Shown: positions 10,837-22,680 of the stretch, piece after piece
How the letters are laid out: every line of letters begins with the position of its first letter
Numbering within the stretch: position 1 is the first letter of the stretch
DNA from: Monomorium pharaonis
Taxonomy: Eukaryota > Arthropoda > Insecta > Hymenoptera > Formicidae
Direction: 5' to 3'
Length of the DNA: 64,000 nt
Assembly: GCF_013373865.1 (NCBI RefSeq)
Contig: NC_050477.1
Location: 4,548,869-4,612,868 of the forward strand
Notes under the pieces: model-generated
Told to the model about the DNA's origin: nothing
The model's input: only the letters and a program-made list of their open reading frames with translations
Databases searched by the model: none
Made by a program: the position numbers and the translations under genes

Positions 10837-11590
10837 GACAATTAAATTCCATTGCGAAATTTTATATTGTTATGAAAAAGAACTAAGCGCAACATGTAAT
10901 TAATTAAGAGAACTTTTGAGATTGAGATAAATTCTCCATTTACTTTGTGACTGTAAAAATACGCATATTTTATATCAGAGGACAGACGAGAGCATGCAAC
11001 AAATGGATTGTTTATTATTTATGTATATATAAACTGTGATATTTTACTATCATAAGAAATATTTGTTTGTACCTCGTCATATCACACATGTAAATAGTTC
11101 GTTCATATAAAGTCTTCACATTAAATTTGATCGTAATTGTATTTGACTATTAACTAAATGCAGCATTATATAATTTTATTTAAATTTGCTTTAAATGTAA
11201 TCAATTTAATAGTATATAATGGAAATTTTTTTTATTGTAAAAGTAAAAAAAAGATCATGAAAGATCTTTGAATTGACCGCGCAAACGAAAAATGTTTTCA
11301 TTGTCTGCCGCTAGATGTCGCGTGTTGTCCCTTATCGCCGCATCAGCGGTTCGGATGAAGCTGATCGTCGCCCACAGATGATGCTGCTGGTGTCGTCGCA
11401 GCTTCTCGTGATGACTCGACGATCCCGCGTTGCGATTCACCGTTATGCAAAACTCACATTGCATCCGACATCCGACGTACGATATCCGATACAAGGTAGG
11501 ATTCCTAGATAACATAATTACCGTGATGTTATCACTCTCGAAAATGTATTCTAAACATTAAACATCGGATGCGATTTGAATCCTGTTTTA
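10837..11590. other. crn 3' flank, AT-rich spacer
   Basis: No coding region is seen. ATTAAA occurs at 10844-10849 and 11120-11125; the second is a fair poly(A) signal for crn. The last 300 bases turn into mixed-composition DNA without homology I recognise. Confidence 0.4.
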
Positions 11591-12275
11591 ACGAATAAAC
11601 GAAAAGATTATTAAGGAGAGACAGGGAGGGACGACGGGAGACACAGGAAGAGAAGGGCGTGAATCGCACGCAGGTAGAGAGCGAGCGAGCGAGCGAGCGT
11701 ATGAGCGAATTGATAATTTTGCTACTCGTGTTATCCGCGTCGTTTTTTGTTTATCCTTTCGATTCGGCGCGCGTCGCGGCTCGTCGTCCCGCATCGGCGG
11801 CGTCGCGACGGAAGCGCCGACCGCGCGCGCGATAGCGAGGGCGATTGGAGTTGCTCCGTATTGCTCATCTGCTCCGCTATTTTCCGCCAAACTTTGACTG
11901 CGCCTAGTTTGACGCCACGTCTTCGCTAGCTCTCTCGTCGACGTAGACCGGACGTGGGCATCGCGATACGAATTGCGATATCTCTCTCCCGCGTTAATCC
12001 CATAAAACGCGGAATTTAGGACGCAGGGGCGGGAAGGGAGGGAGCGTGGCGGCAGGACAACAAGGTGGTTGCCCCCAAAGAGGCAAGAGTACTCGAAAGT
12101 AGGCGGCCACCGCTATCCACGATGAGGAGCAAAACTCTCCGGCTCTCCTAGTTAGATCAGGTCGTTCACACCTGCGCAACGCGAGACACCACCACACAAT
12201 CCCGTCCCGTCAACCGCCATTCATTATAAGCGCGCCTGAGAGATCTTCCCTTATCGAAAAGGCCTCGAAAAGGTC
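11591..12275. other. GC-rich CpG patch at the start of the ttk upstream region
   Basis: Composition changes sharply here to CpG-rich DNA with a (GAGC)n block at about 11680-11699. Short open frames in it are low-complexity by-products of GC content. It may be promoter-proximal DNA of ttk. Confidence 0.4.
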
Positions 12276-12283
12276 TATAAATA
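12276..12283 (+). promoter_or_regulatory. candidate TATA box, distal ttk promoter
   Basis: TATAAATA followed by G matches the TATA consensus and stands in otherwise GC-rich DNA, so it is less likely to be chance. About 205 bases downstream a 5' splice site, AACAG/GTAAAT at 12487/12488, could end a short noncoding first exon. Linkage to ttk, the next recognised plus-strand gene, is inferred. Confidence 0.4.
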
Positions 12284-12574
12284 GCACGAATGACTCCCGA
12301 GTTTCTATTACGAGACTTCCCCGCGCGCGCCCGCCCTCTCCCTGCCCCTCCGTCCCTCTCTTTCCCGTCGCTTATTCTCTCCCCGTCGTCGTCGTCGTCG
12401 TCCCGTCGATCCCTCATTTCCAAATAGACCTCAACCGCGCGTCGCGTGGTCGCCGCCTATCGTGAAACGCGCCAGGAAACAGAACAGGTAAATACGCCGC
12501 GCGACGTTATCAAACGCGTCGACGCGACGAGGAAGCGACGTATTTGTCGCGACATGGTTCGCGCGCGCGGGCGG

Positions 12575-12625
12575 GTGAGCGAGCGAGCGAGCGAGCGAGC
12601 GAACGGGCGAGCAAGCAAGCGAGCG
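12575..12625. repeat. (GAGC)n tetranucleotide block
   Basis: A near-perfect GAGC run with a few GAAC and AAGC variants. Similar blocks occur at 11680-11699, 15514-15536 and, in complement, 19245-19272. Confidence 0.9.
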
Positions 12626-13150
12626 CGCGGGACGTAAGGGTTAAGAGGGGAGGCTATGGGGCGGGATGGACGAGAGGGAGGGGGGGAGGGTGCGCAGAGC
12701 GAGGCCACATCCGAGTCTCCCTCCCGGCGCGGAGGCGAGAGCGGGCGGCCGCGCGGCATGTGAAACGTGGCTGTTTCGAAAGTCCCTGCGCGCGTTAGCG
12801 CGCCTATTTTAGACGCGCGGGGCGCTTTGTCGAGACGCGTCGCCGCGCGAGAGATCGAGCCCCGGTTTCTGTACTCACTGCCGCGAGGCAAGTGTGTCGA
12901 GGAAAAGGGGGAGGAGGGAGGGGAGGGAAACTAATCGCAACGAATCGAAAACGAAGGGAATTCGTGGTACCGTTGATGTTTACCTCTTCCGCTGGAAGAT
13001 GTATATCACGGTACCAAAAGAGTCCGTCATCGAACTAGAGATGGAGCCTCGCGAATCGAGAAACGAAGAATCGAGTCGTTCTCAATGCGTGATACAAATG
13101 TCTTCGGGCTTATTTGGACCGAGAGATTATGAGGCCACAATCCCGTGGCG

Positions 13151-13209
13151 ATCTCCTCCCTCCCTCCCTCCTTCTCTCTCTCTCTTCCTTTCTCTCTCTC
13201 TCTCTCTCG
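13151..13209. repeat. (CT)n pyrimidine microsatellite
   Basis: TCCC repeats run into (CT)n. On the minus strand this is a GAGAG tract, the binding motif of GAGA factor. Confidence 0.9.
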
Positions 13210-13679
13210 CGTGACTTTCTTTCCGATTTCCTCGCCTGACCGAACCGATAACCCCGTAACCCTCGAAATGTCGACCAGCGGTGAGAGGAGCTTCGCTAGA
13301 TTCACCGACCGGGAGAGACGAGACGAGAACGACGTCGAGAGCAGGACGATTTCGCCACCGTCCGTCGACACACGAAGACAAACGGGGTACGCCGGCACCC
13401 CGTCGTCGACACGCGAAATGTGTGCGTGTGACTTCCCTGAACCCTTCCTCTCACCCCTCCCGCTCCCTTTTCCCCCCCCGCCCCCTCGATGAGTCTCGAC
13501 GACCCGAATCGCTCGACGGCGAAGCTGGTTTCGTGGATCTCTTCATGAGAGGCACGTCGTGCGCGATTTGTCGAGGGAGAGAGATAGGAGGAAGGGTGGA
13601 GGGAGGGAAGGCACGGGGTGTGACGGGACTCGGGGGGTTCGTAAAGGCAATGCACTGTAAGGAGCTCACAACGACCATA

Positions 13680-13727
13680 CCCTCCCTTTCTCCTTCTTGC
13701 CTCCCTCCCCCCTCCATCGCTCTATCT

Positions 13728-13773
<46 letters not shown>

Positions 13774-14095
13774 TTCGTCGTGCGACTTTCTCTCTGTCCC
13801 GCTCTTTGACTCTTCGTCTCTTCATCTCGTTCTCGTTGCGCCTCTTCTCTCCTTTCTCTCTTTCTTCCATCTCTCTTTCTCTCTCGTTGCCCTCCTTCCT
13901 CCCCTCCCCTCCTCCATCGTTCTATCTTTCTCTTCCTCATTCCTATGATTTCTTCTGCCGGTCCCTCCCGTTTTATCATTGCCTCCTCTCTTTTCTCCTC
14001 TTTCCGCACCTATCTGTCTATCCTTTGACCGTTTTGCCGCTTCCCCTCCCTCGCCCGCCTATCTCTTCCTTTCTCTGCCGCCCTCTCGCTCGAGG
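13680..14095. repeat. about 415-base polypyrimidine-biased tract with a (CT)n core
   Basis: The plus strand is overwhelmingly C and T for more than 400 bases. A pure (CT)n stretch of about 40 bases lies at 13731-13771. Open frames through it encode only Ser/Leu/Pro or, in reverse, Arg/Glu repeats, so it is not coding. Confidence 0.9.
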
Positions 14096-15650
14096 AGGGC
14101 GCGTTGGGGCGCGCTCGCTACTTGCGCATCACTCGTGAACAACCGTTCCCGACTTCGAGCCCGATCTTCGACTCGAGGGATCTCTCTCGCTCGGATGATC
14201 CGGCACTCTCATCTTTCTTTCTTTTTTTTTTCTTTTCAAGTCAATTTCTTTAGCCGCGATTTTTAAGTTGAGGAACGGGATCGATCGATACTCTTTTGAA
14301 GCGTCTCCCGCGTACACTTAAAAATTAAGGTCAAGCGAGTTGATCGCCCTCGAGGGGCTGATGAGATTAAATACTCTTTATCACGCCAAAGAATTCGGCG
14401 CGCCGCATTTCGTCCAGCGTTTCGGCGCCGCTCGGTTCAATGTGATGTTGAAAAATTCCTAATCGAAAGTGTACACAAATCCGCCGGGATCCAGGTCGAC
14501 CGAGACGACGGAGTGCGCGGCACGCATGTGTACACGCGGGGCGGGACACGTCCGGGGCCAAAGGACTCGGAAGTTACGACATCCGGCGCACAATACCGCT
14601 TCCTGTCACTTGCGACCTTTGATCTCCGTTTGTCCCACGTGCGCGCAATGCCACCTCGTTCACATGCACAATAATTGTCTGCACGACGCCGAGGCGCCGC
14701 TGGCGAATCCCGTGGCGATCGACGCGTGGAAGGAGGAAACGGGAATCGCGATAATCAGACGAAGGAGACGTGCACATACGCGTAACTTACGCAAGGCTTG
14801 AGAAACTGAAAGGCAGCAGCAGCAGCAGCTACGAGCGAAACAGTCGATTGCCGAAAGCTCGCAGCACTTTTTCTCTTCGATGCCTAGGTTCAACAATTAT
14901 AACCTTGATCGTGGAGCGGTCAGATGTAAATGAATTATTTAGATTCATTAGGTAGTTAAGAATCAATCGCTCGATGAGAGAACGTATTCCGAGCGAATTC
15001 ATTCTAGGACGGAGAACAACGGAATAACGCTTTTTACGGGACTTTTTTTTTTAAACGATTGTCGTTCCGCACGAATAACGGGATTTACTCGAATAAAGCC
15101 GATAAACAACGGTACGCGGAGAACGCGATCGGGGAGGGGGGGTTTTATCCACGTTGATCTCGGGGTCGCTTTTCACGCCCGCGGCGGGGAAGACTTTTTC
15201 CACCACGCGCCGCGCTGCTGCTCCGATTTCAAAGGCGTCGACAATGGGATGATTGATTCCTTTGGATCGTCACGCGCGCGGGTCGCGTTGGAGAAAGGCT
15301 CGGCGAAAGGACTGAGGGTCCTGCGTTGCTCCTTATTTACCGTTGCCGGTAAGGCCCAATCCTGGGTACGTCACGTGCCGTGCCGTGCCACACCATGCCA
15401 CGCCATGCCATACCGAGACGAGTGCTGAGAGTTGCGTTACATACATTGCCTCCGTGCGTCGTCGGGGTCGTTGAACGAGCCAGGGGGTACTCACGACGAG
15501 GACGACAGTAACGACCGAGCGAGCGAGCGAGCGAGAGCAACCCACTTGTGCCGACCCTGGACGCGAGTCACGTGCGTACGTGTACATACAGAGCTCGGCA
15601 ATAATGCGACCCGGAGGGTGTGACCCGTTCCACATGTACGACTCTCGCAA

Positions 15651-15683
<33 letters not shown>

Positions 15684-16175
15684 TCTTTCTCCTTCTTTGC
15701 GCTGGTTGAAACTCGAAGAATATATACCAGTAGATTAAATCTCCCAAATTGATCTTGTTTCTCTACAGTTAACGGAACGTTATATCCCCAATTAGATTCA
15801 TCCTTGGTCCCGCGAGACTCTAATTTCTTTATATTTCTAGCTGGGTTGAAAGTTGATATAACAAAAGATCGAAGAATTCGTACGTCGGTATCGCGGGGAT
15901 TTACCAAAGCTCGTCACTTTTTTTGTATTGAAATTTAAGACTGTCTCATTGAAAGAAATTAAAACATTTTCAAATGATCCGAGACGAAGAGAAGAATGAT
16001 ACTTTAATGGTGAGGCCGATACTTTATTATCGTAAAAGCGGCACCCTATCTGATCATTTTCGGGTAAAAAAAAACATCGTCTTCCTCGACCGTTCTTCGT
16101 TCTCTTCCTCATTTTTCGAATACCCAGAGTTATTCTCTGTATCTCGCTTCTCTTGCTCGTTTCTCTCTTCCTCTG

Positions 16176-16209
<34 letters not shown>

Positions 16210-18729
16210 TCTCTTCTTGACGATATACGAGGACGAAAGTAGGTAGGTAGGTAGGTAGGTGGGCAGACGGAAGTCAGTTTAACGGTATCACCCGAGAGAG
16301 CTCAGTCCGTCTTCGATCCTTGCCGCGTGGAATGGGGTTCGACGAAATTCTCAAAGATCTCGCGCGATGTTGGGGTACTCTTCCTCGGGGTATCATATCC
16401 TTAAAAAATAAAGTAATTCAATACGTTTTTGAAATGATCATCGTTAACCCTTCTTCTATTTTTCATTGTACATCTATCCCTAGTCACGACGCAGTAACAT
16501 ACATTTCGAAACTTTCTAATTCCTTCAATTCCTCGGCTCTTTAATCAACCTCTTATATCTTTAACCCTTTAATATCGCTGGTCAATTTAATATTCTTTGT
16601 GGTTCAAGAAAGGTTCAAGACCACTAATAAGGAGTTCAAGAGCAATTGTTGGCAACTAATTGCATACCAACTGCGTTCATCCTACCATTAGCTATTCCCT
16701 CTTACTATTGTAATTACATCAAAGAACCTTCATTTTAATCATTATTCTTCGTTTATCTCTATGTAATATCCTCCCTTGCTCCCTTTTCTTCTATTACTCG
16801 GATTTAAATCGCACAGTAGACGGCCATTAAAGCTCCTCCTTCGAAGAGGACAGTTGACTTTCGAGGGGGCGATTGTGCCCCCATCCGGACAGGGTTGTCG
16901 GGGAACAAACAATGATCGCCGGGAAGGAGGACATTGACCCTTACGACGCTCCCACACTACATTACGTCAGACAACGTCCGCCGCGTGTCTCGTCCTCTCG
17001 GTTTTACGGGCACTTCGAGCATGGGGTTGCACCTTGCTCGTGGTATTATCTCCGGTATTCGAACTTCTTCGTGAACGGAAAGGAACAGGGGAAAGAAAAT
17101 GCGCGGTATTCTTATACAAGTTTTTGTTCGGGCCCACAAGCTATTAACTCCCGTTGCGCATCGTGGGATGCATACGTTATACGCTACTAAATTCGAAAAT
17201 ACGATTGCGTTTTATGGCTATTGAACATAAAAAAATGTTTGATATGTGATTACGATTCTCAGATTAAGTTCCTCTGATTACGCCAAGACATGTCAAATTC
17301 TTCATACGCTTTAATCCTATCTAAGCGCGCCATGTCAAAGATGATGTGGCATCGAGAAACTCACACTTTTATTTAAAGGGGCGTTAAGAATGATGATAGA
17401 GAGATAAGTGCTCGTCTCCATGTCGCCTTATTATCGGACGACAAAATCCATATTTTTCCACTTCTTATCGTATCTTCTGTTTTCCAAAGGATTTCACGTA
17501 CATTCGTTGCATTTTCCCGAGAGAAAACGGTAATATTTAAAAAAATTTATTTCAAATTTATCAAATATGATTTATTTACTTTTAAATCACGCTTGCGTGT
17601 AATTGTAATGTATGCGAATATTATTAAACCTTTATCGAATAAAATATCTTGCTACTGTAAAGAAAATTAACCGAGTGTCTGTCTTACGTGAAAAATACAC
17701 GATTAAAGATCCAAGTTGGATTTCGACTTCATCTGTCTTCCTTTTCCTTTTAAAGAGAGTGATCCACGTGATTACGGGGTTCCGCACATTATTCGGTGAA
17801 TCAAGGGAAATGCCATAGAGGCACAGCTGCGGCAACCTGTTGCAACTACCCCGAACACGGGGCCGTAGCCAGCGGGAGGCGTTTGACTGGTCCGAAACCG
17901 GGAGGGAAGCTGGGCGAGCTCGTTTCGCGACGGACTGAATAGCAAACCGGATAGCGAATAATGACCGCGTGCTTCGGCAAATTCGCGCAGATGCGATTTG
18001 CCAGGAACCTCGTAGCCCCCGTACATTCCGTTTTGCCTAAAAGCTCTCAGGCTCGGGAGCACGGTAAACTTAGCAATTTTCGTAATGCAACTTTTTCAGA
18101 GTTCTCATGAGAATATAAAATCCAACAAAAAATTTATCCAGCTTACCGATGCGACGTTTTTACGTAGTTGACATTCTTAGAACTTATAAATAAAGTCTCG
18201 TACTTCTCGTCGCGCGCGCGCGTGTGTGGCAATTTTATTTATTTCATACTATAATAATGTGATTTTACAAGTACTGTTACTCGGTCTCGCGGAGATGAAG
18301 GGATTAATCGAGATAATTCTATGATCTTGTTATTTCCTATGCATGGCGGGTCGTTCTCTTTGAATCAAGGTAGAATGGACTGCGTTACCTGCTGTCTACC
18401 TGGCGACCCGACGATCCAATGCAGAGGGATGAAAGGGAGAGACGGCGCGGGGAAAAGGAAGAGGAATGAAAGAGGAAGGGGAGGGGGAGGTGGTGGAGGA
18501 GGGGAAACATGAACAAAGGGCGTATTCACGCGTCAAAAGTCACCACAGCGTGACGGTAGGGTGGTCCATGAAGAGAAACCTGTAGGACCTACTTCGGTAT
18601 TTCAGCGCCACGAGCACTTGTCGCACGGCCCCGGCTGTTTGTTCGCCCGAACAAAATGCGAAGCTCTTTTCAGAGATACGTACTACGTACGTGACCGTGC
18701 TGTATCAGGCACGGTATTTTTCATTTCCT

Positions 18730-18749
18730 CCCCCCCCCCCCCCCCCCCC
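18730..18749. repeat. poly-C run of 20
   Basis: Twenty consecutive C residues on the plus strand, that is poly-G on the minus strand. It is unusual in insect DNA and prone to assembly length error. Confidence 0.9.
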
Positions 18750-19244
18750 GATTGTTTCGTCGGGTTAAGTGGTCCAACGTTCACCGAGCGAATCATTCGA
18801 CTGTTCGACTTCTCATTTGTTATTATTGACAGAGCAATCGTAGCAGAGCGATATCACGTTGACGGTGGTAGACAATGACACGTATTTCCGAGGAATGACT
18901 TCACTCCAGGACTAATGCGTTTCAGAACAATGGGAAGAATACGGAACCAACGTTGCGTTGCCGAGGCCACGAGTGGCGTACGCGGTATTCTTTTTCCCTC
19001 TCCCTCCTTTTTTTTTTTTTTTTATCAAACTCTTGTTCACGAGCGGCCCCGCGGTTGAAAAGTCAACGCGACCCGGGCCTTTCGAAATACCAAAAAGGCA
19101 GGGCGCTCGGAGGAACGCGTGCGAGAAAAAGTCGGCTCTTTAGTAGGTCAACGCTGATGTTGTTCCTTCCCTTCGTCAGGATTACGTCACCCGTGTGAGA
19201 TCCCCCTTCTCCCCATCGCGCCGACTCGCGCGCCCGCACGCCAA

Positions 19245-19272
19245 CGCTCGCTCGCTCGCTCGCTCGCTCGCT
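19245..19272. repeat. (GCTC)n block
   Basis: Seven perfect GCTC units, the complement of the GAGC motif found at 11.7, 12.6 and 15.5 kb. (CG)- and (GT)-rich alternating DNA follows to about 19,380. Confidence 0.9.
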
Positions 19273-20440
19273 GGTACACGTGCAGATATGTATACGTGCT
19301 GCCGTGTGTGCGCGTAATAAGTACGCACGTATGAGCACACATATGCATCGCGAGCGCGCGCGTGTGTGTACGCGTGTGCTACAGCGTGCGCACTTGACCA
19401 CCCACCCGTCCACCCACTTAGGAAACTAGGAGTCGTTTTATCACGTCAGGTATACAGCGGCCGATCTTCACTGAATCGTTGCCTCGAGGAAGAGGGGAAT
19501 CTTTACGATCGCGAACCTTGCTGTGGCTTCGCTGGAAGAGGGAGAGAGGGAGAGAGAGAGAGACCCTTTCGGGAATAATGTCACGTAATAATTTCGTAAT
19601 GTAAACGGCTATTTCTTTTGATGTTTTTCTTTTTCAGATTGTTCTCGCGATTTGGATATCCAGACACGTGTTATACGATATTTCAGCGATACCATAATTG
19701 CAAATTTTCACCTTGACGTAAAAATTTCAAAGCTAATCGGAAGTAGAAATTTTCCTACACGTCACTTCGGGATCGGTGAGCTTACGAGGGATATTTACAA
19801 GCGTGTACACGACTATCGCGTTAGAGGGAGGAGACGGGGAGAGAAGGAAGGGAAGGCTATGCGGGTCGGGGTCGAGTCATGCATATCGATGTCGACATGC
19901 ATGAATTTTTCATCTCCTACGATTTTGAAAGCCGCTCGCTTGCTCGTAAATCCATAAGACTGCCATTTGGCCGCGAGCGCGATATATGCCGAGAAGAAGT
20001 GCCGCCGATATATATGTAATACCCGGTCTTCAACCTTACGTAAAATTGCAGATGAAATTTTCTGTTTAACATAAAAAAACGCAGAGTTCAGATATCAACG
20101 GAATAAAAAGTGTAGAAAGTTAAAAATTTATAAGCGTTGAATATTTAACTTTGTTTCAATTAATTTTCGAAATGAATTGTCCATTTTATCAGATTGTGCA
20201 AATGAGGGAGATGAAAATTAATAATTCAACACACACACACACACCCACATACAGCATAAATTGGATGAATTACATTATCTCCGAGAAATCTCAGGAATTA
20301 ATAAATGTAATGTTTACATGTAAATTTTACTTAAAATGCAGTTCACTGGCAATTAATAACTGTTGAGAACCGAAGGGGAAAATTATCTTAAAAATAAGCC
20401 TGATGACGGATATCCAGGAATATCCGGAACGCTCTTAGAA

Positions 20441-22436
20441 TCTACGACGGGGTTAATGCTTGAGAGATACCGCCTACGTGGTGCGTCCTCCACCGATCGC
20501 AGTCAGCGCGGTGTCGTCCATTGATAGTTCTCGATAGGAAAAAAAAAGTGCGCTCGCTCGTGGGGCTCGCGCCACGCAAGAGAAAATGGAAAGGAGAATG
20601 AAAGGAGACGTTGGCGGAAAAGGAGGTGGCAGAGGAACCGCGGGGAGGCAAGGAGCGTGGTGCGAGGGGGTCGAGGGGAGGCAGAGGGGGTGGAGGGGGA
20701 GAGGTGAACGAGGGAAGCGAGGAGTGAAAGATATTGGTAATCGAGGAATCCGGGAACTCAGAACCGTTCGAACGGTTGCCGCTGCCGCAGACGCAAGGTC
20801 GTTGTCCTTGGGGGATCAACGACCCCTCGACGAGAGGGTGGGGGTATCGCGTTCGTTCGCGCTCGCCTCCCCGACGCCGCCGCCGACGTCTGGACATAAG
20901 GGCGCCCCCAGGTTGTGCTGTGTTAGAGCCGGGGTTAGAGCCGATAGAGCCGCCACGATGGTCTGAGTTAACGATTAACCCCAGCTCGATGCCTCTTCCT
21001 CTTCGTTCGCATTACTTATCCTCGTTTACCATTCGGTGAGTAAGAAGGATAAGTAGATACATTATGCGTATCATATGTGTGAATCCAAAAGCATCTAATA
21101 CGAAAAGTTTATCGAAGAAGGTATAGCCTTACGATAGCCTACTCCTAGGCATCATTAAAAGTTTCTGATTATACCGGAAATTTCTCACAAGAAAGGGTTT
21201 ACTCTTCCCTAGCAACTACAAGCCGACAGTAATTTTTTTAACTGGCCTTTTGCCCTCTATAAGAGGGGACTTAAAAATATTCCGTTACGCGTAAGAATTC
21301 AGATGTCAGTAGATGGTATCAGTAAAAAAGAGACGAGCCTCGTTGGAACACTCTAAAACGTATGATCGCCGTCGGGTGCGATTGGCCCTTCGGAGATAAG
21401 CAATAAGGATACGATCGGTTACGTACGCCGAACGGAAGAGGGACAAGGGGGCGGGAAAGAGAGTTAAAAGGCAGCTCGAGAGGATAGAAAGTCCGGGTGG
21501 TATAAGAGAAGGAGAAAGAGATAGAGAGGGAGAATAAAGAAGGGTTGGAAAGTTTTATCTTCAGACCAGAGGGAGAATACGGCGTAACCACCTGTTGGGG
21601 TGGCGACGGCGGCATCAACGGGCGGCTCTTCTTCGTAACTGTTTATTTTCGGCCGCGGAGTTAATTTCGAATATCCTGCGGCCTCTCTCGGCGGGTTGAT
21701 AGCGTGCGCCGAGTATGTAGGCCCTCTCGCAGAAGGGGGCGGGATACGGGTACAAATAGCGAGAATAGAATACACGCAAGACGAGGTAGCGAAGCGGGTA
21801 CAGAGCGTTCCAGAAACGACTTACGGTCGTCGTTCAGCCCGGCTTTGACGAACGTTGGAGAGCGGTATCGCGACACAGAAAGGGCACTCTGCTACTTCCG
21901 AAACGAATAGAATAATTTTTAGGTTAATGATACGACGTGGGGGAAAAAAAAAGTCATTCTAATTCAAATGAAGATGTTCCGGCCACGAGGAAGCGGCCTC
22001 GACTTATTATTCTCGATTTCAATCGCGCCGACGCCACGTGTTTCACGCGCGCGCGGCGCGGCGCGGGGCGGCGCGTCGACGTCCGACGTCCTTTTTCGCG
22101 TTTTCGCCGGAAGGACTCGCGCCGCCGGCGGCGGTGTTACGCTCGACGAGGGCCCGTGAGAGCGCAGGACGACGACGAGCGCGTGCAAGGCCGGGGAGCA
22201 GCCACGGGCGTGGATCCTGAGCTGGACACGGAACGGCGGCGCGCAGAGCGGAGCGGAGCGGAGCCCGAGCAGAGCAGAGCAGGGCAGGCCAGGCCAGGGA
22301 GCAATGTCCCTTCGGAGAGTCATCCCCTTCCTCGCTATCGCGCGTATACTCGCGACGCGAGGTATGCACGCCGTTACTCGCCTCCGCGCGCGCGTTCTCT
22401 GTCTCTCTCTCGCTCTCTTGCACTCTCTCTTTTATT

Positions 22437-22479
<43 letters not shown>

Positions 22480-22680
22480 CCTCTTTCTCGACGCGGCGCT
22501 TGCTCGCTTTTTATGGAAGAGCCGTAAGCGGGGATCTTCCACGAGAGACTTTCCCGAGAGAGAGAAAGAGAGAGAGTTTCCCGCCGCTTCGTCCACCGAT
22601 CTCTCCATCCCGCGCCCCGACGATCGCGCACGTGTACGGAACGAACCAGAGATTTTCGTTGTAAGCCGCTAAGTTAGGGT
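20441..22680. other. GC-rich block with (CT)n microsatellite
   Basis: CpG-rich DNA at 20,440-20,990 and 22,020-22,660 flanks a mixed segment. A (CT)n tract lies at 22441-22474. A degenerate pentanucleotide series (GAGCG/GAGCA/GGCCA-like) lies at about 22,245-22,300. No gene is recognised. Confidence 0.5.

Larger units (their letters stand above)
14100..20440. other. ttk upstream DNA with scattered microsatellites, no gene seen
   Basis: Mixed composition. It contains (CT)n at 15652-15679 and 16177-16206, (AGGT)n at 16239-16260, a 20-base poly-C at 18730-18749, (GCTC)n at 19245-19272 and (CA)n at 20229-20244. The stretch 17,200-17,800 is AT-rich. No protein or RNA gene is recognised. Confidence 0.5.

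Noticed and set aside
13281..14138. 285-codon open frame through the CT tract
   Set aside because: Translates the pyrimidine microsatellite into Ser/Leu/Phe repeats; no domain and no splice or codon support.
22304..22672. 122-codon frame with a hydrophobic Ser/Leu repeat
   Set aside because: The hydrophobic run is the translation of (CT)n, not a signal or membrane helix under selection.
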